Below, piece by piece: positions 23,712 through 36,029 of a DNA stretch of 64,000 nt; within the stretch, counting starts at the first letter, position 1, and each line of letters starts with the position of its first letter. A model generated the notes under the pieces. It was given only the letters and a program-made list of their open reading frames with translations. It was not told the DNA's origin and did not search any database. Both the position numbers and the translations under genes were made by a program. Origin of the DNA: Gracilaria gracilis (Eukaryota > Rhodophyta > Florideophyceae > Gracilariales > Gracilariaceae); the NCBI GenBank assembly GCA_030374805.1, contig JARGSG010000017.1, positions 1-64,000 on the forward strand. The letters run 5' to 3'.

Positions 23712-24078
23712 GCAGGAAGCTGCAGGAACTAGAGATACAGAGAAAAAATAATCCAATGCTTTGTAGGAAACGTTTTAGCAAAAGCCATGCACAGGGCATG
23801 TGTTTTGTGCTGCTTGTCGCCACGACAGCTACAGATCGTTGTTGTTAATGAATAAAAGCACTTTTGTTGTTGCAGCACTTTGCGGTGGCCAGCACATTCA
23901 AAGTACAGTCCTCGTCAAAAGTATACGAGCGGGGGCTAAAGGCCAGTACACAGCGCTTCTGAGAGACTGTGAGGTAGATTAAGGCTACAATAAACTTTCT
24001 TTTACTTCATTAAAACATTCTAGCACAATAAAAACTCTTCAAACATTGTGTAGCGCCTACAGTGCAAGCCCTTCACCT
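23712..24078. other. Spacer with a lone Tc1-like end
   Basis: No gene. At 23906-23935 the sequence CAGTCCTCGTCAAAAGTATACGAGC, preceded by TA, resembles the Tc1-like end at 24081 and may be a solo end of a related element. Polyadenylation-like AATAAA strings occur around 23850 and 23988. Confidence 0.4.
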
Positions 24079-24080
24079 TA

Positions 24081-24110
24081 CAGGGCGGTTCAAAAGTATA
24101 CGAACAATAT
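24081..24110 (+). repeat. Terminal inverted repeat of Tc1/mariner element, left end
   Basis: TA followed by CAGGGCGGTTCAAAAGTATA and CGAAC. The core CAAAAGTATACGAAC recurs in inverted orientation at 29000-29014. TA is the target duplication expected for this superfamily. Confidence 0.6.
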
Positions 24111-24145
24111 CATATTTTTGACCTGCTGCGCATCTAAGCCCAGTT

Positions 24146-25143
24146 TAGTACTTTGTTTTGCGCCCGTTAGCGCGCATTACAGCCATGCAACGCCTAGGCA
24201 TGCTGTTATTAAGCATGGTTAGCACGTGAGGGTCTATTTTGTCTCACTCATGACGAAGAGCCTGCTTTAGAGCCTCTTTGGAGTCATACTGCTTACAATC
24301 AGCGTAGAACCTGTAAGCGAGTATGCTCCAAAGATTCTCTATAGGATTTAGATCCGGAGAATGTGCTGACCACTCCATTAAATTGTATTTGTTCTCCGTA
24401 AACCACTTCATGCTATACAGCGATTTGTGAATAGGGGCATTGTCCTGCTGAAAAATCCAATTACTACCATGTTGCATGTTAGCCCATGGTACCATATGCT
24501 GCTGTAGCATATGTGTATACTTCTTAGAGTCCACAGTTCCATCAATAAACACCAAAGGCCCTTTACCATAGTATGAAAAACAACTCCATAACATGATAGA
24601 AACTCCTCCATGTTTACGTTTCGAAAAAACTTGTTCATCATGACGTAAGTCATGCCAATAAAAGCTCCAGCCATCAAAACCATCTCCATTAAATTTTTTC
24701 TCATCACTCCAAATCGCCAATCGCCACTCATCTTCGTAGAAACGGTTGTGATACATCGCCCATTCAAGACGCTGTTCACGGTGGTGTTCGGTTATCAAAG
24801 GTGTTACTTTTTTCTTCTTATAATCAAAAACTTCGAGACGGAGAATTTCACGAGTGACAGTCGAGACAGATATGTCCAAATCCAAATCCTTTTTAAGCTG
24901 AAGTGCGGGGCATGAACGTTTAGAAAGCGTCTTCTTTATACGGCGTTTGGTTTGAGGTGATGATTTGTGAGGTCTACCAGAGCTTTTTTTTAGCAATGCC
25001 TGGTGTTTGACGCCTTAAAACGGTACATATTGCTGATTTGGACCGTTTTAGTTGGTTAGCAATAAAGCCAAAAGATTACCAACAGAGCGATAGGCTTTTG
25101 TAGCTGCAACCTCTTCAGTCGTAATATGTTTGCCGCGGGGCAT
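24146..25143 (-). pseudogene. Tc1/mariner (DD34E) transposase, broken
   Basis: An ATG at 25143 gives MPRGKHITTEE and a helix-turn-helix-like N-terminus. A frameshift near 25070 is followed by NQLKRSKSAICTVLRRQTPG, and a second, in an A run near 24990, leads into the long frame. That frame has WSDEKKFNGDGFDG (first Asp), FQQDNAPIH (second Asp) and SAHSPDLNPIENLW (Glu), the DD34E signature of Tc1. A TGA at 24244-24246 replaces a Trp codon, after which the C-terminus (IDPHVLTMLNNSMPRRC) continues to a true stop at 24146. About 333 codons, the normal Tc1 length. Three lesions make it inactive. Confidence 0.88.
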
Positions 25144-27396
25144 TTTGTAGTGGTTGGTTTGGGAGATAAGAAAGATAGATACAATAAAGAAGGGTTAATG
25201 GTTTATTGGTGCACTATAGGTTGCTTTGAATAGGTCTCTAAACCAAATAAACACTAAATTGTCGAAGAATCAGTAGTTGCGCAGTTGACTACCGATTCCC
25301 AAAAAAGTTTGCGCCTCACACTGCGTTTTAGTGCAATCCTTCTCATTCAGTTATATCCAAATAAGGTCCAATCTTCAAGAAAACACATTCAATATCTACA
25401 ACTTCTTTTCCCCCAATTAACAACTACTGTGATGTCAAATTATACAACATATTTTCAAAATATTGATAACGGCAACAAACTTACACAACAGCACTGAAAA
25501 CCTCCTCTGTCGCAGTCGCCAGTGCCGCCTTAAACTGTTGCGGCCGCTTTCCCTCAGTGCCACCATCACCTCTGCCGCATCAATACCCCACAGCCCCGCG
25601 CGCCCTACAACTGCCCGTCGTGGGCGCGTCGCCGCGCCCCGCCACAAGCGCGCCAGCAGCCCACAATACCAACGCCTCTAGCTTGCCCTGCTCCAGCGCT
25701 CCGTCGCCATGCCGGCCAACGCATCCGCAGCCGCCGTCACACGCACTTGCCGTACCATCTTTTCTACTGGCCTACAGGGCTGATACACTCCTGTCTCCAT
25801 TAACGCCCCGTGTCATCGCACAATCGTCGCAGCGTCATGGGCCCGCAAAGGTGTCCACTCTGTCACCGCCCGTCGCTGGTGCATCCCCTCCTCCACCTGC
25901 ATCGCCCTGTAACACACGTCGCTGCTGCCGTCAGAGACGAACAAAACGCACATACCACCACTCCCCGCCCAGCCGTGCGTGCCTCGCCCCGCGCTGCCAA
26001 ATTATGCTATAGTCGCCGCCGTTTCGTGCATTGGTCAAGGCGCTCGCCGTTGCCGCCGCCGTTTGCTGCCCTTGGCGTGCGCACTCTCAGATTTGGACAC
26101 AAAGGTCCCTTGTGCTGTCTTTTCGCGACGCTCCCTACCGGTACATTGTTGTGAAGCGCAGCCTGCCGCTGGTGCAGGTGAGCGCATTTAAAATGCTGCC
26201 CGACCATGGGACTTCGTGGAACGTCCTGGTATCAACATGCAATTGCTGTTACCACGTCTCTTTTTCTCGGCCTAATGCTCGTATCCTCATTCGCGCTTTC
26301 CTGCGCTGGCTACGCCCCGCTGCCGTCTCCAGCCGCGTTGTTTGACGCCACGCAAGCGGCCGTCGCACAAATCTTTTAAGCCGCCCATTCCGGCCTTGCG
26401 CTCCATTCTGCCGTTCGACCGCCGAGCACCACCACACATCGCTGCCGTCGCCGCCGTATAGGAGCGCAATTGTTGTTGCCCGTTTCTTTTTCTTCGCTTC
26501 GTACCGCACTGGGGGCGTGCGTGCGAGACACCCCTCATTCTTTTTCCATTTCATGGGCCGTCGTCGTGCTACTGCGCTAATTGCACCATTTGAAGCAGAG
26601 GATCTTTACAGCATCACCGCCACAGTCACCGCTGCGGCTGCGCAGCTTGCCGCTGCGGCCACAGACAATACCGGTCGCGCAGCCATGCAGTTGACTCTGG
26701 CTCCCACAAGTGCTTCCGTTGGCTAGCCGAAGCACCAACCAGAATCTTTACCGTATCGGCCGCCTGGTGACCGCCGATGCCTCACATGCCGCCACCCGTC
26801 TGGGGAAGCGATCATTACCGTGCCAGTCGCAGCATCCGCCGCCGCCACTACCACCGCGTCAGCCGCGTCCTCAACCGCAGCAGTCACTGCGGCTGCCTGG
26901 TTTTCTAACGCTACGGCGAGTGCTGCCACGGCCAGTGCCCCCAAAATCCCATCTGCAGCCGTCTGAACCGCCGCTCCGATCATGGATGTGCTAGTGCTTG
27001 ATGCGGCGGCGACGGCAGCAGCACCCTGCTGACCCGTTTACGATGAGTAAAGTTGCAATCACCGTCTCAATCGCATCCGTTTATGGCTCCGCCGCCTTTG
27101 TGCCGTGTTCCGCTCCCGTCATTGGCCTCCCTCTCACCGCTCTTGGCACAGCCGCCGCCGCTGCATTCTGGTGTACCGCTGTCCCCGTCCTGCCGGTGAC
27201 GCCAAATTTGCAACCGTTACTAGGACCTCGGTTATGGAGGAGTGGGGCGGATATATTATGGGCAACGCGCAGGGGTGGAATGGAAAGAAGGGATGGTGTG
27301 ATTGAGAGCCTACGTCTCGTAGAGAGCTCCGGTATGAACTATCTTGAGGAAACAAAAAACCTACTGCATGCAAACACGAAAGGGTTCTGAGCTTTA
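25144..27396. other. Spacer turning GC-rich; no gene recognised
   Basis: The expected right end of the Tc1 element is not found next to its gene. From about 25500 the sequence becomes GC-rich and all six frames stay open for stretches of 60-150 codons, giving Pro/Ser/Ala/Arg-rich text. That is what composition alone produces. No homologous motif was found. A patch at 26720-26980 encodes Ala/Val-rich text on the minus strand (AALAVALENQAAAVTAA) that might be a decayed gene, but I cannot support it. Confidence 0.35.
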
Positions 27397-28918
27397 TCAA
27401 AAGTCTTCCGGGTCGTGGTCTGGGTAGCTCGCGTGCGTCGGTGCCATTGAACGGAAGTCGACATCTAGGCGGCGCTTCTTACGCTCGCGATATAAATGCT
27501 GAGCTGTGCGGCGTCTATCGACAATGGCCGACCCAATAGAATAAAGCCTACTTTTGTACTGCCTGTAGAACTCGCCATCTTCAGCACGAAGAGGATGCCA
27601 TTTTGCGTGCATATTTGTAAGTGCCATCACAAAATGAAAGAAGTAGTCGTAGTTGTTTTACTTCCAGCGATACTTCGAGGAAACGACCGCCCAAAGGGAG
27701 CAACAGCGTCCAAAGCAGTTCTCGGCGGTTAATCGGTCACTTGAAACATCCTTATTATCCTGTCGTTCCTGAGTGGTCAGCACGCCGCCCTGCGGTTTTT
27801 TCTTTGGATGAATTGGGCGTAGCATTTCTAAAGCACCTTGATATCCTTCGTCAAGTAAAAGGGCCCAGCTGTCCGGATATTTTTCGTGATGCAAACTTTC
27901 ATCCAAAATATTTTTTTCGTCTTCTGTCTTACGTAATGCATCTTTGTGATACTGTAAATTTCGCATCATCAAACTAATGTTCGCGATTGATCCCGGCACA
28001 TGCTTCGTACAGTTCTTTGCAAGCCCATTGGGCAATACACTCACCTCCACCTTGTACCCGTATAAATTATGTTTCCCGCTATAGTAGAGTTTAGCTTCCT
28101 GAATATTTCCTGATGGGCGGTTTGTCTACTGAAATGTAACGTCTGTAGCATACAGAGCGTATGGATAATTCCCGAAATGCTTTCCTTTCTCGTTAAGAAA
28201 CTCGATAGTTACTTATCAGTGAGGTCTTTCACAAATATTTCATAGGCATACATCGCCACTACCTGCACGAACGAATTGACCATTTTGTCGAACGTAGGTC
28301 CCTTGATTGCGAACATTGCCCCCATGTAGTCCCCATGCCCAGCGTGTTCTAGAACCGAAAGAGTCATAAAAAGCATGTCTTTTGCACCATATTTGCTTCT
28401 TTGCCACGCCCTACGTTCTAGTTACTATTTATATGGCCGACTAGAAATTTAAATATTTTCTCAAACTCCACACTAGAAAAGTTGGTCATGCTCAAAATGC
28501 TTTTGCCGCCTCCATTTTCATAAAAAGATTCGAACACCGGGGAATCAGTTTTTTCATCAGTGCTGTTATTGGGCAGAGTGTATTTATAGATATCCGCTGC
28601 CCGCTGCGCTGCAGTGTCACCAAACAATCGGAGTGCAGTGGTTTTTTTCTCATGAGACAATGCTATTTTTGTACTTGGCTGTGTTTTCGTCGAATTAGAA
28701 GGGAGTTGCTTCTCCTGGAGAGATTGAGCGTTTGCAAAAAGTCTTGGGGTTTTGGTGGACTGCAATAAAGTTGAGCAATTACTGTATTGACGCCATGTTT
28801 TTTGAATCGGTGCGCATGCTAATTTTAAAAAATTTAATTCAAAGTTCAGTGTAAATAATAGAGTACTTTTTGGAAGATTTTGTTTCCTTGCATAAGACCC
28901 CCTTTCTTTTAATGTCAA
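27397..28918 (-). pseudogene. Harbinger-type (DDE_Tnp_4) transposase, degenerate
   Basis: On the minus strand the frame 28918-28418 ends in FSSVEFEKIFKFLVGHIN, a typical N-terminal helix block. The middle is shifted, but around 28140-28040 it still shows NRPSG and YSGKHNLYGYKVEVSVLP, the family's GKH.LYG strand. The frame 28050-27658 has LLLDEGYQGALEMLRPIHPK (Asp block) and SSDRLTAENCFGRCCSLW (Glu block). The frame 27630-27397 gives ALTNMHAKWHPLR, the usual LTN.H.. tail. The motif order is complete, but there are at least three frame breaks. No Myb-like partner was recognised nearby. Confidence 0.68.
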
Positions 28919-28985
28919 CCACCAACTAGGTAGAAACCGTGTAACTGAACGAAAGCTCTAATGGAGTGTTGTTGACATTTGCGCG

Positions 28986-29020
28986 CCGTAATTTGAATCG
29001 TTCGTATACTTTTGCTGTGG
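28986..29020 (-). repeat. Tc1-like terminal repeat, inverted orientation
   Basis: GTTCGTATACTTTTGCTGTG is the inverse of the left end at 24081-24106 over CAAAAGTATACGAAC. It may be the displaced right end of the Tc1 element at 24.1-25.1 kb, with about 3.8 kb of later insertions between, or the end of another copy. Confidence 0.5.
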
Positions 29021-29034
29021 GTTCAAATGGCACT

Positions 29035-29388
29035 TTATTTTTTAATACAGAAACAAACACAGTCTTTACAGTAGTGATAGGGCCAATTGGGGTGGTTGTT
29101 TATTTCATATAAAGGATCTAAAAGATAACTACAACAGGCGCTTTTATCTGCAGTTATGTCCGTATAACCCCTGTTTGTATACTTATGACGGGGACTGTAT
29201 GTGTGAAAAAGATTATGTTTTGGTGAAACATTGTGGCATATGTGTGAATGAATAGTTTTGCTTTTGTACATAAAAAGCTTATTGGTTAGAATCGAAAGTT
29301 GGAGCAAGAGAAGGTTGCAAGGAGTGCTGGAGTTGTTGAAGGGTAAAGTTATATCTACAACGTTAGATGCTCGCTCACGAAGGGCCAC
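29035..29388 (-). CDS. Hypothetical 117-codon frame, doubtful
   Basis: An open AT-rich frame with several Cys, His and Tyr residues (HSHICHNVSPKHNLF) and no recognised domain. It starts on the edge of the GC-rich host island. It could equally be chance. No introns or control signals were visible. Confidence 0.15.
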   Translation of the reverse strand: MALRERASNVVDITLPFNNSSTPCNLLLLQLSILTNKLFMYKSKTIHSHICHNVSPKHNLFHTYSPRHKYTNRGYTDITADKSACCSYLLDPLYEINNHPNWPYHYCKDCVCFCIKK

Positions 29389-29986
29389 AAGTGCTGTTGT
29401 GTGATTATGTCATTGCGGCGTGCCGTGTCGGTGGCAACGTGTGTGACGACAGCATGTATGATACGGCGCCAGACGTGGATGGGGAGGAAGGCTGGAACGG
29501 TGGGTGGAAGGACTGCGCGACTGATCTGCGCGATGACTTGGCTGGCAGCGCGCGCACTCGAGATATTAATTTGGGGGGCGTGCACACGTGCGCACACCCC
29601 GCCCACACGGCACGGCGCGTCGCGACGGCGCACGACGGCGAATCGTCAGGTGCCCAACCGCCGCGCCGCTGAATTGGGCGGCACTGTAAGCCTCGCGTGG
29701 CGCGCCGCGCGCCGTGGCAGTCGCTGCCTTCGTTCTCGACGCACGCACGCCGCTGCTGCTGCCAGGGAGACGCGCTACGCAACGCGCCGCAAAAGCGCCA
29801 CCGTGTCGTGCTGTGCCGCGTTCCGCCGCGCTTAAACGCCCCCGACACCGCCGCCGTCCGCCGACCTCTTCCGTCCCCCCTCTCCCCCCCTCGCCGCCAG
29901 CGCCTTACGCTGCGCGCTCCGCATCCGCCTCCGCCCCCGCCTCCGCCCCCACGCGCTGCGCCGCTGCCGCCCGCCCGCCCGCCGAC

Positions 29987-30718
29987 ATGTCGCCGCGCCG
30001 ATCGTCCGTGGCCACGGCCGTGCACCGGCAGCCGTCGCAGTGCGCGCCGCCGCCGCGCCGCCAGAACTACGCGCAGCCGCGCGCGGCGCGCGCCGCCGCG
30101 GCCGCGGCCGCCTCCGACGCCAAGCGCGAGCTCAGCGCCACGCAGCTCATCCTGTTCAAGCTGTTCGGCTGCTTCGCGCTGCCGGACGAACTGCCGCCCC
30201 CCGACCTGCACAAGCCCATCTACCAGCCCGCGCCCGGCTCGTCCGTGTCCGCCGGCAGCCCGCACTCGTCCGACCTGTCGGCGCGCAACCGCTCGCTATC
30301 GCTCAGCAGCTCGGCCACGTCGCCGCGCGCGCCGCGCCTGCGTGCGCGCCGCTCGCAGCAGCACCACCACAGCAGCGCACATCAGCCGCCGCCGCCGCCC
30401 ACCACGGCGCCGCCGCCACAGCCGCAGGCGTTCCCGCGCGTCGCGCCGCTGGACACGCCCGCGCCCAAGTTTGCGCTGCCCTCCGCCTCCGCCGTCGACG
30501 CCGCGCGTCGGAAAGCAAAGCCGCCCGCCGGCTTGTCGCCCGTGTCCGTACTGCGCTCTGAGCGGTCGCGCCCGCTGTCGTCCGTGTCGTCGTCGGACGC
30601 TAGTGTTGCGCTCGCCGCGCCGCAGCAACCAGTGGCGCCGCAGCAACCAGTGGCGCCGCAAGTGCCCGCAGCGCTGTCTGCTAACGTGTCGCGTCTCACC
30701 TCCATGTTCGAGCAATGA
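29987..30718 (+). CDS. Host protein of unknown function, low-complexity with one conserved-looking core
   Basis: The ATG at 29987 was chosen because upstream text is Pro/Arg-rich leader-like sequence starting from non-ATG codons. The 243-residue product opens MSPRRSSVATAVHR, has an Ala run near residues 35-45, then a core of ordinary composition, KRELSATQLILFKLFGCFAL, followed by PDELPPPDLHKPIYQP. The rest is Ser-, His- and Pro-rich, with two copies of an 18-bp unit encoding QQPVAP near the end. Codon third positions are strongly G/C, unlike the neighbouring TEs. No known domain. The core could be an amphipathic helix or docking motif. The other long frames here are shadows of its composition. 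Confidence 0.6.
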   Translation: MSPRRSSVATAVHRQPSQCAPPPRRQNYAQPRAARAAAAAAASDAKRELSATQLILFKLFGCFALPDELPPPDLHKPIYQPAPGSSVSAGSPHSSDLSARNRSLSLSSSATSPRAPRLRARRSQQHHHSSAHQPPPPPTTAPPPQPQAFPRVAPLDTPAPKFALPSASAVDAARRKAKPPAGLSPVSVLRSERSRPLSSVSSSDASVALAAPQQPVAPQQPVAPQVPAALSANVSRLTSMFEQ

Positions 30719-33700
30719 CGCCCCAGTCCGTCGCTGCCAGTACCGTCGCTTTCTTTGTTTTGTGTTACTCAACTACACTTGCCTCCCCCCCCCCTTCCCC
30801 GCCCGTCGCGCTGCAACTTGGAATAGCCTTTGCATAACCGCGCGCGTCCTGCAACTACATGCTACGTTACAATACCCCTATCAGTTTTCAACCCGCCATA
30901 TCTACAACCCTCACAGTTACCTTTCACATGTACATCCTTCTCCGCCCAAGGATTCTGCAACTACCCTAATGTAAACCAACCTACCACAGCAACACAAGTG
31001 CATCAGCTTCCCGTGCGCAGCCACCGCCCGCCCAAAACGCATCGGCTTTGGTTCGCACCGACACATTTGTTGCTGCTGCTCTTTGCTGCTCCCCTATCCG
31101 CCGCGCGCGCCCTGCGGCCAACGGCGCCGAGCGCTTACAACCTAAAGCGCCCCGATCAATCCGCTCGCCAATGCGCCCGAGTGCCACTGTCGGTTCGCAA
31201 CGCCGAATCACGGCGCGTACTATATAGCGCGTACACTTAGCACGTTTGTTTCCTTCGCCCAACCCCGCCGCCGCGCCCCCGTAGTCTCCTTTGTGCGCGC
31301 TGCTCTCGCATGCTCTCCCCCTTGTCCGCCTCACGCTGCGCCCACACTCATATCGCTGTACTGCACATATCGACCATCATGCCATCATCAATGAAATGAT
31401 TTCAACGGCCGCACCTTTCACCCCAACAGCTCATAATTGCCGTTGCTACATGCACAACCTTTGGCAACCGAAGCACTGGTCGGAACAAATGGCGTCACCC
31501 CAAAACCTGGACACCCACCATTCCCCATATTTCCTCCTGCTCTACCGTGCCAGAAACTCTGGCGCCATCTTCCGTTTATTACTTCTCATATGAACCAAAC
31601 GTACAGCCCCTGTTATTTGTTCCTGCCTCACACCTTTCGCCGTTGCTTCCAGCGCACCATTGTGCAGTATCACCTGTTTATAACAAGTTAGAGCGTAGAT
31701 TAGGTTTAATTCGGAGAGCACAGAGCGCGAACACGCTCTGTGACTAAATACAATTGAGAACATCATCTTCCATGTACAGTAGTACCACACGAGAACAGCG
31801 AGCATCTTCCAGGCGTCTTTGTTTCGTGAAGCAATGAAATGTCTGAGTTTTGTGTGCTTGCTTGATGCAGTCGTGTTCGATGACAGTCAATGGGCGCTAT
31901 TTATACTGCTTCATTCGTACTCAATCAAACAAAGTACTTGTAGTATTCCCCTTTTGATCCCAACATCCATTATGAAATCGTTATGTACTCTGTGAGGGTG
32001 ACAGCTCACCTTTACAATAAGAGAGTTATAAGGGTACGTAGAAAATGATAAGTATTCCTGCTTTTTTAGATTGAGGTGCTGAACACTCCATCCATCGTAA
32101 AGAACAACAATAACCAATCAAGGGCTTCAACACATTCCTCACCAGCAGAATATGAGGCAACATAACGATAACAGGCCATCAAACTACAGATACTTTACTT
32201 TCGTTCCTACGCAAGGTAACCGAACGGTGGCCACCGGTTTGAACTGGTAACCCAAGGGTATGTTCATTTACCTTCACAATTCCTCTGACGCCACTTGGAA
32301 CAATTTCAAAAGTGCTCCCATTTCAACGTTTCGCTCTCAGAGCTGCATGAAATCGCAACAGGAAATAGGTATGATAACTGGGATGGCACACTTATCTTAA
32401 CATTCAAAAGTGTGTGCAAATATCTGGCCAAGAATGAAATTCCAGCGAGCGATGGTTCAAACCGTCACCGCGTTAAGTGACAGCAGCTTGTGGCAGACAA
32501 TGTGTCAGACAAAGAGTGATAAAATGTTGCACCAACATCTCAAGTTCACCCCAGTTTGTCTGAAGGTGGTCTGAGGCTCAGACTCTGGGCTCATGTCAGA
32601 GCCATCTGCGTCGACATTCGTTCTTTCCGTACCACAACGCTGCACAAACTGATGAATGGCTCAGTGCGTTCACGAAACAAGATTTCAAACAAGTATCTGT
32701 AGATGAACATTGGTGGTCGCATGATTGCCTGTCACGGATGCAACAGCTGTTTCACTGATTCGGCCCGTCTTCACGTCTTGGTTAAGCCTTAACGCCGAAA
32801 CTCTTTCGCTAAAGCAGAAATATGTTGCCCAAACCAGTGTGACAACTCGCGTGCCACGCTTCGCAACATGAAAACTACTGTACCTTTTCATTCTCAGCGA
32901 AAAGGAACAAAGTCAGCAGGTCAGGAGCGTGTGTTCGTACAGGAATGAAAAATGTTAGATTTAGTCAGTGAAGCTCGAACCATTGCGCATCTCTTACTTT
33001 GATTTCTGAAACGAGGTCGAGGCCGTGCGTAGATTGGGACCAACGGTCAACGGTGGTAGAACTTACGGCGGCAGAACTTGCAGATGCGTTTCATGAGCAC
33101 CCTTTTTCTCCTATAAATTGTTCTTAGAAATACAACCTCCAGTCCAAGAATGTGTGGCGCAAACTCTCTGAGGTACCGTTGGTACGCTCAACCTTCTTTC
33201 TTCTTCTTCTTCTTCTTATTTACGAGCATTGTACGTTGATTTCTCGTACGTCGTGAGGTTCATAGTGAACCTCCAATACCTACAGCACTTTATCGACGTA
33301 TGCTAATATAGCTGCTAATTTGAAATGTTCAGTCGTGCTACGATCACTGAGCTACGTAGTTGTTGCGTAAACAAAGCGCTAGATCTCAAAGGTATCCTCG
33401 GTTGCGTTAGAGCATTTCGCTACCGATGATCATCGCCTTTTATCCCTTGTTCCTCCCAGATTATACCTTCGCCTGCCATATGTGGATGAAGATGCAACAT
33501 TTTGTCCTCATCATGTTAGGAGCCGTAAATGGAGCACGAATAGAGTACCTGTAGTACTCTTCAACGAAGCTGCCTGTTTTCAGGCACAAATTTCTGTTAG
33601 AAAATACGTGGAAGAAAAAGACAAGGCAACAGCTAGGTGCTCTATTTTCATAGTTTCCGCTAATGGAATAACGGAAAGCAGTCAAAGAGAATGATTGGTA

Positions 33701-36029
33701 TTGAAGCAGAAATGTTTTGTGATGCTTATTTTCAGAAGGTAAAAATATGTGAGGGCTGTCATTAAATACGGGAAAGCGCGCAGCGCAGGGGCAGATCAGC
33801 ATTGTGGGGAGCATATTCGTTTACTAACAAGACGATCAAAAAGTTGTAAGGGACAGAAACCTCTGTTCCAAGGGTTGTGGTCAATTGCCATCGTTTCTGG
33901 TTGTGTTGTGTTGTGAGCAAGCCGTGCAAAACGATGATGCAAATGTGCGGAGCTCGAAAGGCAATTGATGTATTGCGAGCTGTTGTGTGGGAGGCATGTC
34001 GCGACATGCTGTGACGTGATGTGCGTGGCCAATAACAATGATTTATGTAAATGTCTGGCAAACGAGTTACCTTCGTAGCTAATAATGAGCTGTTTTACGT
34101 TTACGATTTGTCTGCTACGACTGTAGGGTAGATGGTTAACGTTCCTACATTATATATACCTTTGTACCGGTAGCGCTGGTGAAGTTGTGGAAGTACTCGC
34201 GTAAAATAACGAGAGCACTTGGCGCTGGGTGATGTCCTAATCGTGACTAGTTGCGGGGCGGCTACAACTACAGTACAGTAGTAAACTTATTATTGCGACG
34301 AAGAAGTGTGCCGGACGGAAGGGCGTGACATGTAGATTCATTGGTATTGTATCATGGTCGACATGGAAACAGTGATTTCTTCGTCAGCGATAGCACGGTT
34401 CGCAGTTTGGATCAGGTGGTAAAGTTACCAACGGTAGTCGGCCCTTAGCCTGAGCTCGAAGGTGCTGGCTGTTCAATTGCTGGCAGGGGGCGCCCCACAG
34501 CAGCCGTTTGCACTCTGACATGCTTGGCTGCTGTCAAGAATGACAATGATGATTTTAGCGAATTATGATCGAGCTTTGTTCGGTTGTAGTTAACCTGTAG
34601 TAGCCATACAGCACACAGATGATACTTTCCTTGAATCGATAGCGGCAGTTGTGTACCGTTGCCCGGCAGCGGTTTGCACGCATTCACCGAACCAGCACCG
34701 AACCGAACCGTTTAAACTCTAAAGATGTTCTCAGGTGAAGCAATACGTCACGATTATGTCACCGTTTTAGCTGTAACGCCCATGACCGCCGACCTTTCTG
34801 GTAGACCCTTGCAAGGGCAAACTCAATGCCGACTTGTGTATATGGACGGTCACGTACCAGTAACTTCGAGTTTACAACAAGCGAATGTGGCGTGTATGAA
34901 TAAACAGCTGGCCATTACCTAACAAGCAAACGATAATTCATGCGCGTTGCATTCTTCGGCAGTCGGTGGTAAAGGTTAATTGATTCGCAAGTGGTAGCGG
35001 TGCACGGTTGGCCGCGCTGCTTGTTGCCGTCACAAGAGCGTCGACACCAAATGCGTGCCGACTCTTGAGTACCAGAAACATGAAAGCATAGTTTTACAAC
35101 AAGTTCATGTTGCGGCTATGAACGGGTATCTACGCACATTTTAACTTGGCCAATTGTATACATGTGCTAACTTACCACAGCCACTGGAGTTGAGATTGCG
35201 ATGATCATGGCGGCCATGGTCATCGTGAAGAAGAAAAGGCACGTGTCAGCGTGACCGACTGCACAAATAAGCGCGCGAGCTGCAGAGAAACTACGGCCGA
35301 TATCACGCTCGGCCACCGTAGTTCCACCCACCATAGTTCCACGGCCACAAAGCTACCGCTCTTTCGCTCGAGCCAGTGGCTGCTGTGTTGAACTCCATGA
35401 TATGTACATTGTACAGTACAACGGTATCTACAGGTACCGTTGTATCTACCCTTGGTATATAGTCGGTGCTGCAACGGACGGCAACAAACGGCCGAAAGCT
35501 TTCGGATGCTGCGCGTGCCGCGTCGAAACTGTTCGAACTTACGTGCTGACGATCGCTCACTTTCTCTTGTCTCAGCTCTCATCAGAGGTTCCATCACAGC
35601 TCAGCGCCGACAGAGTCCACCCCTTCGTGGCATACGTGCACACATCGTCCACGATGACGACGTGGTCCACCTGTACAATGGCCCACGGCGAGACACAAGT
35701 TGACTGCGCGGTGGTCATCGTTGCCATCGATGATCGCGCGCACGCGCCGACACGCGAGTTGACTGCGCGCCGTTGTTGCACGTAGATATTGATATCGGCG
35801 TATCGCCGAAGCCTCAGCTGCTGGCGCCGCTGCCCTTTCCGCTATGATCCGTTCGTTTTAGTCGCTCGTCGTCCCTTCCAACTCACCCCAGTCGTGGCTG
35901 TCTTCCCCCCCTCCCCCGAGCCGTCTCCAATTGCTGCCATCGATCCACAGTCACTGTCTGTGCCTCCGCCGCCTTAATTCGGTCCCCGTCCGCCCCTAAC
36001 TGTTCTCCTCACCCCTTGGTCCCCCGATA
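30719..36029. other. Long intergenic region
   Basis: About 5.3 kb without a supportable gene. The first 600 bases are C-rich 3' flank. From 31.7 kb the sequence is of mixed composition with short chance frames. A (TTC)n tract lies at about 33193-33222. Around 35410-35465 there is a small inverted repeat, ACAACGGTA...TACCGTTGT, in the upstream flank of the HSP70 gene, and similar strings (GTACAACGGTAC) recur near 43845-43865. The last 250 bases are pyrimidine-rich, as expected for a promoter or 5' UTR. Confidence 0.4.

Noticed and set aside
29405..30265. Long minus-strand frame (286 codons) over the host gene
   Set aside because: Gly/Arg-rich text produced by GC-rich antisense composition; the plus-strand frame has an ATG and the ordered core.
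29697..30974. 425-codon plus-strand frame
   Set aside because: Almost pure Pro/Arg/Ser text, a shifted shadow of the gene at 29987-30718 running into its C-rich flank.
35410..35465. Unfolded-protein-response element upstream of the HSP70 gene
   Set aside because: Only a small inverted repeat is present; I found no CCAAT-N9-CCACG arrangement in the upstream region.
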